The position numbers and the translations under genes were made by a program. Positions 51,640 to 61,925 of a stretch of DNA of 64,000 nucleotides are shown here, in pieces. Below the pieces are notes generated by a model, which saw nothing but the letters and a program-made list of their open reading frames with translations, was not told the DNA's origin and did no database searches. Each line of letters begins with the position of its first letter. The stretch's first letter is position 1. This DNA is from Picocystis sp. L7 (Eukaryota > Chlorophyta > Picocystophyceae > Picocystales > Picocystaceae): positions 574,689 through 638,688 of the forward strand of contig QXJR01000016.1 in assembly GCA_020975725.1 (NCBI GenBank). Reading direction: 5' to 3'.

Positions 51640-52785
51640 GGCTAGAAGGGGACTTTGTCCACGAGTGCGAGGACCCTCGCCCAAGACCGGTGCACCGGCT
51701 CCTTCCCGACACACGCTCTCCTCCAAGGCACGTGTGTGAGTGTCCAAAACTCACGGACGCTTTTGCAACAGCGTGGCAGCAAAGCGTGAAGGCGGGCCGG
51801 TCGATTGGAGGTGAGAAATGGCCTCGCTGGCGTGGGCCCCCCTCCTCTCTTCATGCTTTGGTGCATATTGGAAAACACGGGGGGACTCGTGCTGGTTGAA
51901 GAGTGCTGACGGTGCAAATTTCGGTGATTGGCAGTTGGGAAGTCTCCGGTGATTTGAAGGTGAATGGCATTGTTGAGAACTCTTGAAATTGCACGAAGAA
52001 GCCTCGGGTGTCCAGTTCACCTTTGTGGCAGATCATTCGGTAGCGGCAGTGCAGGTTGCACTCCAACAATGTGCTTTACACATCCTGTGGCTGCATTCAG
52101 CACCTCAAAACCTTTCTGGTTTGAGGAAGCTGGATCTATTGGTGTGCATGACACATTGTTGGCAAAGGTGTGAAGAATTGAGCGGGGAGAGATTGCGTAA
52201 ACCTGTGAGAGCGGCGGGGACTTTCCAAGTGAAAGTAATAGATTCACAACTTGCGGCTTGGAAAGGACTGCACCTTTCCAAATACAAGGAGGAAAGGTAC
52301 ACTACACTTGAGCATCAGACACACAGCTAATCTCCCGTTGCACAATCCCTTTGAGCACTCGGGAGTAGACAATGCCATAGAGGTTGGTCATGGTTGTTTC
52401 AAGGAACGGAACAAGTTTAGGCCACTCTCGCCGGTCCTATGTCAAAATGAACTTAACCAAGCAGTCAACTCTCGACCAAAACACTTGCTCGTTTTGCTTG
52501 GCTCTCCAATCTTTAATTTTTCCTTGCTTGCGCCGTTTCTTTGCCACTTCATTTGACATCTCTTAATTGGTCCCGATGTAAAACAAGTTCCATAATTTTG
52601 TCACAAAGTTCACATTCGTGCAAAGCACTGGCACGTGAAGTCCAAGAGCTTCTTGATGATTGTCATCATCAGGCTCCCATCTCAACCTAGAGGATTGAGG
52701 TTGTCTTGTCCATAATTTGTAGTTTTCTTCACAAAGCACTTCGATTTTGGACAGCAATCCATCAATGACCTTTGTCATTGCTTGA
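51640..52785. other. No gene seen
   Basis: About 1.1 kb with only short frames. I could not recognise a domain or a repeat shared with other parts of the window. Confidence 0.35.
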
Positions 52786-53068
52786 ATATTGTTGGCGACA
52801 GGTCACCGGTGGCAGTCCAACTCGTTTTGCCAATGTGAGCGTACAATTCCGTGCGCCCGTGCAAGCCTTCCTCGTTTTCCTTCTTGCCAAGTATGTTCGC
52901 TTTTTCTCTCTTATGTCGCCTCCCCGCCTCGTATCCTTGTGCCAAGTCAAATGCTCTCGTACTCCGCATAGGACAGGCTAAGACGCCTCCTTTTCAATCT
53001 CAATTCCGCTTCTTCTTCAATTACAAATGCAAAGGCTCACGCCTTATATAGTGCTCTCCACACCATAG
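52786..53068 (+). repeat. 283-bp dispersed direct repeat, copy 2
   Basis: Same orientation and nearly the same sequence as 31451-31733 (noticed differences: 'gttggcgac' for 'gtttgcgac', and 'cctcctttt' for 'cctcctctt'). The two copies bracket 21 kb that includes the piggyBac array and the inverted gene pair. Confidence 0.8.
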
Positions 53069-53730
53069 AGGTACCCCAAAATGCCCGTGCCGAAACAGGG
53101 ATTAGGGGTCGAATTGGGGTCTGCCCCCACGGGACAAAACTGCCCCCACGGGACACCTTCCCCGTATTTGAGAGGAGCCGTATCGAAGCCCCCGAAACTC
53201 GGTACGGTAAGAATGTGTAAATCCGACACTAAGACCCGGGATTCCCGTCCCCTGTTCGGCTGCAAAAGTTCGCGGTCCTCCCAAGCTCTGTCCCTCGATT
53301 TGGGTTCAGAAGCAAGGAATCCCGATACTTGGGGCGACTCAGCGGGGACTGTAAAGGAAATGCCTTGGGTAGCAGATTTTGCCATTGGTCATCCCGAGCA
53401 AGTATCCATGCCCGCCGAGGACGACATCCGACTTCAGACCAATCACGATGAAGGAACCAAAGGGGGTATTCAGGAGCGCGAATGAGACGAAGACAGAGAG
53501 AAAAAGGGGGGCATTCCTACTTTCGTGAACCCCTCGGGTACTGCCTGAACGAGCTGTCGGAACAACCCCGACCCCTTCGGACGCACGACCAATTCGTCCA
53601 AAATCACTCCGACGAGTCTTCCAGGCGCCCACGATGCCTAAATCTACGAACGATAAAGGATCCAAGACGCAATTATCCCGACGCCTGACTGCTTGCGTTT
53701 TCAGCGCTGTCTACCCTCTCCCTCCTGCAC

Positions 53731-54160
53731 GACCTCCCAGCGGCCAAGGGACCGAGGCGTCGTCGGGCAGCAGGAGGTCCCTTCGCGGCCTCGGAATGGG
53801 AGGAAGGGTCGGGACGAGGCCTCCACCTGTCTCCGGAGGCTTCGAAAGGCCTGTCTGCCGAGTTTCGGATCCATTTTCCTCGAAACGACGCAATTGGAAG
53901 GGGTCCTCCGGGTGGACGACCTCCCAGCGGCCAAGGGACCGAGGCGTCGTCGGGCAGCAGGAGGTCCATTCGCGGCCTCGGAATGGGGGGAAGGGTCGGG
54001 ACGAGGCCTCCACCTGTCCCCGGAGGCTTCGAAAGGCCTGTCTGCCGAGTTTCGAATCCATTCTCCTCGAAACGACGCAATTGGAAGGGGTCCTCCGGGT
54101 GGACAACCTCCCAGCGGCCAAGGGACCGAGGCGGTTGTCACGTGGGCCTGCTAGACATTT
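53731..54160. repeat. 187-bp tandem repeat, about 2.3 units
   Basis: Units start at about 53731, 53918 and 54105 with 'gacctcccagcggccaagg'. Units 1 and 2 differ at scattered bases only. The period, 187 = 3 x 62 + 1, shifts the frame at each unit, yet three plus frames and three minus frames stay open across much of the block. Confidence 0.8.
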
Positions 54161-54499
54161 ACGACCTGTCTGTGCATGATCGAGCCTTCGGGGAAGGGCG
54201 GTTGAGTTATATTAACAAGAAAGTAATTTAACGTATACCACAAATATGAGACGTGGTTAGACAAGATGGTTTAAGGAGTGATCCACGGAAAGTGCCGCAT
54301 CCGATGCATGTACCTGGTTTAGAATCTGGCTGGTCCCTATTCTTCCTGTTTACTCTCAACTCACATCTCTGCTATCTACAAGGGGCGGTATAGTAGATCT
54401 TCCCATTCCATGACCAGCCCGAGGAGATCTTTCGGCTCTAGCCTTTGGGAGAGCCCTGGTAGTGAGGACAACTCTCGATCCTTTTCAGAAATTCAGAAA

Positions 54500-54718
54500 G
54501 TCCCCACGGGACACGACTGCCCCCAGGGTACACGGCTGCCCCCCGGGACAGGGTCGACCCCACAGTGACACAGCTGCCCCCATGAAACACAAGTGCCCCC
54601 AGGGGACAAGGTCGACCCCACGGGGACACAACTGCCCCCAGGGAACACAGCTGCCCCCAGGGAACACAAGTGCCCCGAGGGGACAGGGTCGACCCCACAG
54701 GGACACGGTTGCCCCCAG
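54500..54718. repeat. GACAC/CCCCAG minisatellite, left part
   Basis: Degenerate units of about 18-19 bp of the form 'gccccc-aggggacac-a-' with variants. It continues at 58561 after the Harbinger element. A short related stretch (tgcccccacgggacaaaact) lies at 53125-53160. Confidence 0.8.
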
Positions 54719-54738
54719 AGAGGAGTTTAGATTTTGGG
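54719..54738 (+). repeat. Harbinger left terminal inverted repeat
   Basis: First 20 bp of the element, identical to the reverse complement of 58541-58560. Looser similarity continues inward. Confidence 0.9.
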
Positions 54739-55056
54739 GTGAGAGGAAATTTTGGGGTAAGGGCGCCTTACCCCAAAATCAGCTCCTTTTGAGTCGTCGT
54801 TGAGGAGTTTAGATTTTTGAGAAAGAAAGTGGGGGAAGTTGCCATTCCTCTGCGGTGTATGTAGCCTTTCGGGCATTTTCGTTCTGGCGGGTGGGCTGGT
54901 TTGAAAGTGGACGTGCGCAGGTTCCTCGCCGACACCAAGGCCATCGCGCAAGCGCTAAACTTGAAGTGTACGTACGATGGCAATTGTTTGCCGAACGTAC
55001 GCGCCTGGATAAGTGCGAGCTGACATTTCCTTGGATTGTCGGGCTTGCGTTGTAGG

Positions 55057-56028
55057 ATGGGTGGTGGTGGTGGCGGGACCACAAGCGCAATCCCACCTGA
55101 TGGTGTGGATGTGCAAGAAGAAATGGACACCGTGGACACATGCACGGATCTCGCAACAGCGGACAATGCACGTTCTCCGCTGGTTGAATGCCAGGTCAAC
55201 GAGGATGCGAAGTGTGCGCCTCTACGCGGTCGAACTTGGACAATGGCGCACAACAAGGCGTTGTTGTATGTCGTCCGGGACAACGATTGTTGTTTCTTCG
55301 AAAAGAGGACGAACGTCGAAAAAGGTGCGGCGTGGAATCTCTATCGCGAACGACTCAAGGGTATATACCCGAAACTTTTCGGATCCTGGCTCCTCGACCG
55401 AAAGCAGATCCGCAGGCGGATTTTGGACCTAGTGAAGGCTCACAAGGAGAATGAGCATGAGGCCCAGCGCGCGACCGGGCGAGGAGGTGGGATGGTGGAT
55501 GAGGAATTCGCACAGCTGTGCGACGAGGTGGCCGAGCGTGTGGAGGATGCTGAGGCGAAGAAAGGTGAGCTACAGACGCAGAGAGCACGAGCACGCGAGG
55601 CGAAGGATCGCAACGGCGAACTGCTGGTGCTCCACCAGCTCCAGACTGGTGGAAAACGTGCACGGAGCCAAACGCATGCAAACAGTTCACCCGATGAGTC
55701 TGCGCCTACACATCCTGGACGACGACGTCGTACGTCGGGCGACGACAACCGCGCCATGCTTCTTCCGTCGTTGCAAGACAGCTTGGCCGCTGTGCTTCGC
55801 TCGCAAGAACGACGTGACGCTGTGGACGAGTGGAAAGTGCGTTCTGAATCGCATCTTTGTGATCCTCTACGACATCCGGATCCAGGCTCGTTGGATGCGT
55901 ACCTCGAAGCACGGATGTGCGTTAGTGTCCCGTGCACAAGCACGCAAGCACTGGCACACCCCTCCCAATGCGACGAGGAGGAAGTCGAGTCTCCCAACAT
56001 GGGTACTATGAACATGACGCGTATGTAA
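55057..56028 (+). CDS. Harbinger Myb/SANT-like DNA-binding protein (323 aa)
   Basis: The frame runs from ATG 55057. Residues about 55-105 carry a Myb/trihelix-like module (RTWTMAHNKALLYVVRDNDC ... AAWNLYRERL) with the regularly spaced W/F residues of such domains. A Glu/Lys-rich coiled-coil-like segment follows (AERVEDAEAKKGELQTQRAR). In PIF/Harbinger elements a Myb-like protein brings the transposase to the element ends and into the nucleus, and that role is inferred from family knowledge. An AATAAA lies at about 56141, past the stop. Confidence 0.75.
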   Translation: MGGGGGGTTSAIPPDGVDVQEEMDTVDTCTDLATADNARSPLVECQVNEDAKCAPLRGRTWTMAHNKALLYVVRDNDCCFFEKRTNVEKGAAWNLYRERLKGIYPKLFGSWLLDRKQIRRRILDLVKAHKENEHEAQRATGRGGGMVDEEFAQLCDEVAERVEDAEAKKGELQTQRARAREAKDRNGELLVLHQLQTGGKRARSQTHANSSPDESAPTHPGRRRRTSGDDNRAMLLPSLQDSLAAVLRSQERRDAVDEWKVRSESHLCDPLRHPDPGSLDAYLEARMCVSVPCTSTQALAHPSQCDEEEVESPNMGTMNMTRM

Positions 56029-56249
56029 TGTATGTGCACGTAGCACAATGTTTGAGTACACTTTTCTATTTATATTACAACCAGCGTCGCACCATTCACT
56101 TCCACTCGCAGAAACCGATCGAGTGGTGGATTTTTGCTGAATAAAGGGAGGAATTGATTTCAAACGATGTACGAGACAAGTCACTCAATACTAGAGTTTG
56201 CATTACAATATGTCTATCGTGCTTGCGGATCCTTGGTTAATGGTGGTTT

Positions 56250-56880
56250 TGCTGCCACCGAGTTTGCTGCCACCAGGAAGGAAGGTTGCTGCCACCGAGT
56301 TTGCTGCCACCAGGAAGGAAGATTGCTACCACCAAGTTTGCTGCCACCGAGTTTGCTGCCACCAGGAAGGAAGGTTGCTGCCACCGAGTTTGCTGCCACC
56401 AGGAAGGAAGGTTGCTGCCATCAAGTTTGCTGCCACCAGGAAGGAAGGTTGCTGCCACCGAGTTTGCTGCCACCAGGAAGGAAGGTTGCTGCCACCAGGA
56501 AGGAAGGTTGCTGCCATCAAGTTTTCTGCCACCAGGAAGGAAGATTGCTACCACCAAGTTTGCTGCCACCGAGTTTGCTGCCACCAGGAAGGAAGGTTGC
56601 TGCCACCGAGTTTGCTGCCACCAGGAAGGAAGGTTGCTGCCATCAAGTTTGCTGCCACCAGGAAGGAAGGTTGCTGCCACCGAGTTTGCTGCCACCAGGA
56701 AGGAAGGTTGCTGCCACCAGGAAGGAAGGTTGCTGCCATCAAGTTTTCTGCCACCAGGAAGGAAGATTGCTGCCACCAAGTTTGCTGCCACCGAGTTTGC
56801 TGCCACCAGGAAGGAAGGTTGCTGCCACCGAGTTTGCTGCCACTAGGAAGGAAGATTGGTGCCATCGAGTTTGCTGCCAA
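56250..56880. repeat. 37-bp minisatellite with 222-bp higher-order period
   Basis: The block consists of 37-bp units like 'tttgctgccaccaggaaggaaggttgctgccaccgag', with variants in which accgag becomes atcaag. The variant 'gattgct(a/g)cc' recurs at 56321, 56543 and 56765, exactly 222 bp (six units) apart, so blocks of six units were duplicated. It lies between the two genes of the Harbinger element. Confidence 0.9.
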
Positions 56881-57064
56881 GAAGATAGGTATTGGAAGTG
56901 CTTGCGGGAAGGCATAGAATGATGAAGAAGACGAACTTGGACATCAAGCAGGATCATCTTCCATTTGTATGTCTTCCTCACTGTAAGAAGAGCGTTCGCC
57001 ATCTACACCGCACAAAGTTAGCCCAGTGAACGAAAAGCGCCACCCTTTGCGTCGTATCGTTTTG

Positions 57065-58350
57065 CTACTCACCATCCATTGCCCGGCGAATCATCGCTTC
57101 GTACTCCTCCAACGTCGGCGGCGCGATACCCAAGTAGTCGGTCGTAACACCTCCACACAAGCAAGTGTGGAAGTTCATCAGCAACGCGGCAACCAAGTCT
57201 TCCTTACCGGTTTGGCGTAACATGATTGTTCGCCTGGTCTTGTCGCCCACGAAGGGCCAAAGCTGCTCCAGCTTTCCAAAGATCCATTCCACGGCCTGTC
57301 GATAGCTGCTCATTGCTTCGTTGAATGCAGCCTGTTCTGCAGAAATGTTCCCTTTGAATGGGCGGTGTAGCAAGTCAGTCCTGGGGTACGCACCGTCGCC
57401 ATACAATGTCACCACGTGTCCCACCTCGTCCACGATCGCTTGCAAACGCGCCTCGATGTTCGATCGTCGCAAAATGTTCGCATCGCCCACCGATCCAGCA
57501 TGTGGACCGTCGTAGTCCGCGATCATGAAATTGGAAAGGACCACCGCCTGGTACTTGGTGGCATGCATCCTTTTCCAACCGCTGTATGCAGCGTCCTCGC
57601 CTTCCGTTGGCCTGCGAATCTTGAACAGCGTCCCGTCGATGAATCCACAGCATGTAGGTATGCGGCATCCCTTTGCCGCTAGATCTTTTGCAAGGCGAGG
57701 GAGCTCATGCAGCCACACCTCTAGACGCAACGCCCGCTTGGCATACGGGTATACGTGATCCAACATTGCATTGTGGAGCTCTGACAGTGCACTTGCAGAC
57801 CGATCAAAGGTAGAAGACAAGTGATGCAGGTTCTCCAGCGTCGCCATTCGACGCAAGAGCAGCAACATCCCTTCTTCGCCCGTGAAGACTCTTCCTGTTC
57901 CTCGAACGCGAATCGTACTCTGGATGTTGAGGATCCGCATTAGCTCGCGTATCTCCCATCCCACAAAACGGCAGTGTTGCCGTAACCAGTCGTCCGTGAA
58001 CCCTCCAATCGTCCGAGGTACATTCCCCACCGCATTCCTATAGTTCCAATATCGCTTCGCGTTTTCCAGGTCCTTCCAACACCTTTCGATTGCCGCAAGA
58101 AGGAGGCGTAGAACCCCAATCCGCACGTCCGCGCGAAGACGTCGGGCAGCCAAGAAACCCATGAAAAGACCCACGAGCTCGTCGAACTGCTTTCGCAACA
58201 GCCTACGCTCCAACGCGCATCCCACTCGCGATGGCATGTTCCAGTCTTTCTTTTCCCGCGGAACGAGGGGCCGCTCCGCCTTTTCTGGGGTTGCGCACAC
58301 CGCTCGCGGAGGAAGGAGGACCGCTTACCCAAAAACTCCTCGAAGGCCAT
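57065..58350 (-). CDS. PIF/Harbinger DDE transposase (HARBI1-like)
   Basis: The main exon is 57065-58284. A 22-nt first exon (58329-58350, MAFEEFL) is inferred across a 44-nt intron with a perfect GTAAGC donor; the join is in frame and gives 413 aa. If the intron is not real, the first ATG in the long frame is 58237. The DDE_Tnp_4 nuclease is clear: CGFIDGTLFKIRRP (D1), NFMIADYDGPHAGSVGDANI, TLYGDGAYPRTDLL (D2) and YRQAVEWIFGKLEQLWPF (E). A helical N-terminal region (FTDDWLRQHCRF and onward) precedes it. It cuts and joins the element, leaving the 3-bp duplication seen here. All catalytic residues are present. Confidence 0.88.
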
Positions 58351-58540
58351 GGCGAATTAAATACTATTCGATCGGAAGGCTACCTTCCAAAATCTGCCCC
58401 ACTATACAGTCCCCGAACCCCCCGAAATCAAAAAAGAGTAAGCTACGGGCCCCTAGCTTACTCCTTTTTGGATTTTTGCGAAAGAGGATCGCCCCGGAAA
58501 CCGAGAAGAAACTCCCGCTTACCCGAATATTTTGCCTTAT

Positions 58541-58560
58541 CCCAAAATCTAAACTCCTCT
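58541..58560 (-). repeat. Harbinger right terminal inverted repeat
   Basis: Last 20 bp of the element, the inverted partner of 54719-54738, followed directly by the CAG duplication. Confidence 0.9.
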
Positions 58561-58735
58561 CAGGGAACACAAGTACCCCCAGGGGACACGACTGCCCCCA
58601 AAGGACACACATGCCCCCAGGGGACAGGGTCGAGCCCACAGGGACACAGTTGCCCCCCGGGGACATGGCTGCCCCCAGGGAACACGGCTGCCCCCAGGGG
58701 ACACAGGCTCCCCAAGGAAGCACAGCTCCCCATGG
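58561..58735. repeat. GACAC/CCCCAG minisatellite, right part
   Basis: Continues the 54500-54718 repeat in the same phase and orientation (cagggaacacaagtaccccc and similar units). Confidence 0.8.
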
Positions 58736-59002
58736 GTACCGTACTGTGGCAGGTCTTTGCATCTATGGGCGTGAGAGAGGAGAAACCCTAGCATCTCAGA
58801 ATTGTCCACTTTGGAAACTTGCACCTTCGAAAACGTCCGTCCTCGCCCTCTCCAATCATTCTTACCAAAGGTACGCAGCTATCGCCAAAGGGGGATGCGT
58901 TCGAGGTAGCAAGAAGAGTATGCGCTGTAGATAGAAGCTAACTTTTCTTCCACGCAAGTTCCGACTCCTATTCTTTCAGCTCACTTTCATATCGTGGACA
59001 AA

Positions 59003-60709
59003 ATGTTACCCAATGATAGCAGCAGTTGTCTTGAAGACCAGAATGGAGAGTCGGGCGACGAAGTTCTTACAAAGGAACCTGAAAATCGAACAATTTCTGG
59101 CGAGGATGTGGACTGGAGTGCCATATTTCACCCGGCCTTTGACGGCAATCAGCAGAGCTTCGAGAGTCTAGTGGGGCATCTCAATGAAGAGCTCGACAAC
59201 GATGTACGTTCATCTCTCCCTAAAATGCCACGCTTAGAGGGCCGCAGCATCGATGGTGGTCAGCTGCACTTGAGTGTCGACGTGGACAGCGTCAAGGGCC
59301 TCTTCACCCTGAACGCCTTCATGGATGCGTTCCATGATGGTGTGGAGTCAAGAGCCCCTCCCACGTTTGAACTTTATACGAATGTTCATGGGACTCACAC
59401 TCTCGCAGCTCGTGGAAATCAAAGCTCCACGCCGAGATGTAAACGTGGAGCTGTCAGTATACCCAAGATCCCCGATCCTGTCCACACAAGCTTACCCGAA
59501 CGTTTAGGAGAATCAGAGCTTCGGTGGCTAGACCCTTCTGGGTCACAACAAAGGTGGACAAGTTTGGCAGAACTAAAGCATGTGCAGTTGGCGCATGTAC
59601 GAGCAGGGCATGTAAATGCAAGATTGTGGTGGATCTTTCCTAACATGCCTGCCAAGACCAGACACTCGTCTGCTGAAAAAGCTTCGAAGCAACCAAGGCT
59701 AGACGGCATCCAAAAGCAGAGGGTTCAAGGAATACTTTCCAAAGCAAAAACGATGGCAGAAGGAAAAGCACGAGAGGCCCTTAACGCGATCTCCAGTGCA
59801 TCTGGAGAAGAGACTGAGATTTTGGCTGACTTGGAAGCGACTAACTACTTGGCTTTTGAAACTTGCACAGCAATCATGAAATGGCAAAGAAGTGGGGAAA
59901 GCTTGACACTTTGCCTGAAAAGAGTCTATAAGGAACTAACAGACGCATTCATTCCAGCTCATCCGCTACCTCATCACTCAACAGAGCACACGGCTCGATT
60001 GTCAGTGGGTGCCTTTCACGCGTTATTGGTGTCAATGCCCATTGCAATTGCATTGCTTGATGAGGAGCATGCTGGGGCACAACTGGGGTACACTTTGCTT
60101 TACTTTGATGCCTTGGGTATCAAACCTCAGACAGCACAGTTTGTTGACGGCCGAAGCATCCCAACGGACGCCATAAGAATTGTCAGAGATGCCCTTCCTA
60201 AGCTAGAAGAAGCTTCAAACCACTGTTGCAGAGTGGATATGGCGTTGGAATGGCATTCATCGTCTTCACTTGAGACTGCCTTGTTTTGGTCTGGTGGGTG
60301 CATTCCGAAAGTTCTATCCAAGCTCCCGAGGAACCTCAAAACACGTGCAAGAATCTATCCCCAATTTGGGATTCTCAATGCCGTCAACATTCAAGCACAT
60401 AACTTGTATTGGATACCGGGGCCACCAAACAGGCATACATTCGCCGTGCCACGTGGGGGTGGGGTAACTTTCCTAGGCAAGCATGTCCCAGCTCGAGAGA
60501 TCCAAGAGGATACCTTGGAAGAAACCTCTACCCTCCCTCCAGAAGTCAATTTGCTGAACATGTACTTTCCTGGGCCAAAAAGAACATCGAGCACTTTCAA
60601 TACATGGGGCATGTCCTTCAACAGCATGACCCCATACCTTGCCATCCACCACTTGGTTCCTGGATTGGAGACAGCCACTGCCGAGCTGCACAAGGTGGGG
60701 TTTAGGTAG
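59003..60709 (+). CDS. Orphan protein, 568 aa
   Basis: This is an uninterrupted frame from ATG 59003 (the frame extends a few codons upstream without ATG). The N-terminal about 60 residues are acidic (NGESGDEVLTKEPENR). The middle has a Lys-rich helix (KASKQPRLDGIQKQRVQGIL). The C-terminal half is a compact-looking mixed fold (YTLLYFDALGIKPQTAQFVD, RVDMALEWHSSSSLETALFW, NAVNIQAHNLYWIPGPPNRH, VTFLGKHVPAREIQ). I recognise no family and no transposase or capsid motif. Codon and base composition are more balanced than in the core genes. It lies between the Harbinger element and the terminal MULE, so it may be a subtelomeric family gene or part of an unknown element. Confidence 0.6.
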   Translation: MLPNDSSSCLEDQNGESGDEVLTKEPENRTISGEDVDWSAIFHPAFDGNQQSFESLVGHLNEELDNDVRSSLPKMPRLEGRSIDGGQLHLSVDVDSVKGLFTLNAFMDAFHDGVESRAPPTFELYTNVHGTHTLAARGNQSSTPRCKRGAVSIPKIPDPVHTSLPERLGESELRWLDPSGSQQRWTSLAELKHVQLAHVRAGHVNARLWWIFPNMPAKTRHSSAEKASKQPRLDGIQKQRVQGILSKAKTMAEGKAREALNAISSASGEETEILADLEATNYLAFETCTAIMKWQRSGESLTLCLKRVYKELTDAFIPAHPLPHHSTEHTARLSVGAFHALLVSMPIAIALLDEEHAGAQLGYTLLYFDALGIKPQTAQFVDGRSIPTDAIRIVRDALPKLEEASNHCCRVDMALEWHSSSSLETALFWSGGCIPKVLSKLPRNLKTRARIYPQFGILNAVNIQAHNLYWIPGPPNRHTFAVPRGGGVTFLGKHVPAREIQEDTLEETSTLPPEVNLLNMYFPGPKRTSSTFNTWGMSFNSMTPYLAIHHLVPGLETATAELHKVGFR

Positions 60710-61925
60710 AGGCCTTTTGCGATTGCGATTGGGTACCCTCAGGTATTAGGTATTGAAGATTTCCGCTCCAAAACGGTTCGAGCTAAGCTGAGTTGCGCAA
60801 AGTAGTTGCTGGAGGTCGACCTAAGCTGAGTTGCGCAAAGTAGATGCTTGCCCCCCTTTTTGAAATCGTCCGTGCCCCCCTTTTTTTCTTCCGCTTCTCG
60901 TGGGGCAGCTCCCCCGTCCTTCGTTCGTTCCTTTTTTTTTTCGGGCGTGGGGGATTCGGGTTGGGGGGGCGCGGAACCCGCCATCGCCCCGGGACCTCGT
61001 TCGTGGGCGTCCTTTCGGTCGGGGAGCGGGGTGGGGGCGTCGGCGGGGCCTCTCCATCGCCATCGCGCGTGGGGGCGCATCCCACCCCGTCGCGCGCGCG
61101 TGGGGGTGGGGGGGGTGAGGGGCAGGGGGGGAAAGGGGGGTACAGGGGGGGTTGTGGCTGAATTTTGACCCCTCCCTTGGCTGAATTTCGACCCCCCCCC
61201 CCTTTTCGTAAACTTTGTCGATGTTTATCGAGGGACGCCCCCCCGAACCGTGGGAAAGGGACCCCCTCTGGATCCACCGCAGATCGGCGCTTAAAATCGA
61301 ACTTAACCACACAGAGCCAGGGAGGCAGAGGTGGAACCCCTGACCACCGACCAGGGCCGATCCAGAAAGAAAAAAGATCGGCCGACGCCGACATCGGAAC
61401 ACGTGTGGTGCGTCGGAACGGGCGCGCGAGGTGCACCGTTTCGATTCACCACACGTGGACGCGTGCAGAGGGAGGAGAAGAAGGAGAAGAAGGAAGGAGC
61501 GAGGAGGAAGCGCTGCGAAGAGGGACAGGAGGGCTGGGTGACGACCTGCTCTTGGGACGACATCGTCCTGCCCAAGAACAGGTCGTCTCCCCTACCAGGC
61601 TCGAAAGGGGGGTGGAAAGGGACTGGCAGGGACCGTGGAAACGTGCGGGACGAGGACGCTGGAGCGTGGCCGGTCGGGATGGGGGACGCGACCACGTGGC
61701 TCGAGGGGGTGCAGGACGGCCGTCGGTGGACCACAGGGACCACCGTGGGAGCGTGCGCGTGCTAGCAAACCGTGCTGTGGGGAGTTGCTCCCGCACCGCT
61801 TGCTACCAATCGCAAGGAAACAGGGGCGAGGTACCGTCAAGCCTGGAGTGAGGGAAGGAGTTATGATGACGAGCCTGACCGACTTGCTCATGAAAGGTTC
61901 GATATTAAACGAACGCTGATTCTGC
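60710..61925. other. G-rich subtelomeric spacer
   Basis: This spacer of about 1.2 kb has a duplicated word 'aagctgagttgcgcaaagtag' (about 60785 and 60822), long G or C runs and no supported gene, although many GC-driven frames are open. Confidence 0.45.
61101..61153 (+). other. Dense G-run tract, potential G-quadruplex
   Basis: At least six runs of four or more G with loops of 1-5 bases (tgggggtggg, gggggtgagg, ggcagggggg, gaaagggggg, tacagggggg). This exceeds the usual four-run G-quadruplex pattern. A 12-C run follows near 61190. Confidence 0.7.

Larger units (their letters stand above)
54719..58560. mobile_element. PIF/Harbinger element, complete (3842 bp)
   Basis: Terminal inverted repeats start with a perfect 20-bp match (AGAGGAGTTTAGATTTTGGG) and stay similar to about 47 bp. 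The element is flanked by the 3-bp duplication CAG (54716-54718 and 58561-58563). Removing the element and one CAG restores an unbroken minisatellite. It carries the two genes expected for this superfamily, a Myb-like protein (+) and a DDE transposase (-), in convergent order, plus an internal 37-bp minisatellite. All parts look intact. Confidence 0.9.

Noticed and set aside
56250-56880. CRISPR-like array
   Set aside because: Units are 37-bp repeats in direct succession without unique spacers, in a eukaryotic transposon; it is a minisatellite.
56167-56922. 251-codon Cys/His-rich protein over the minisatellite
   Set aside because: Several frames on both strands are equally open because of the repeat; no start context or domain beyond the repeat.
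60783-61436. Long minus-strand frames in the G-rich spacer
   Set aside because: Pro/Gly/Arg homopolymer-driven composition, no domain, all frames open.
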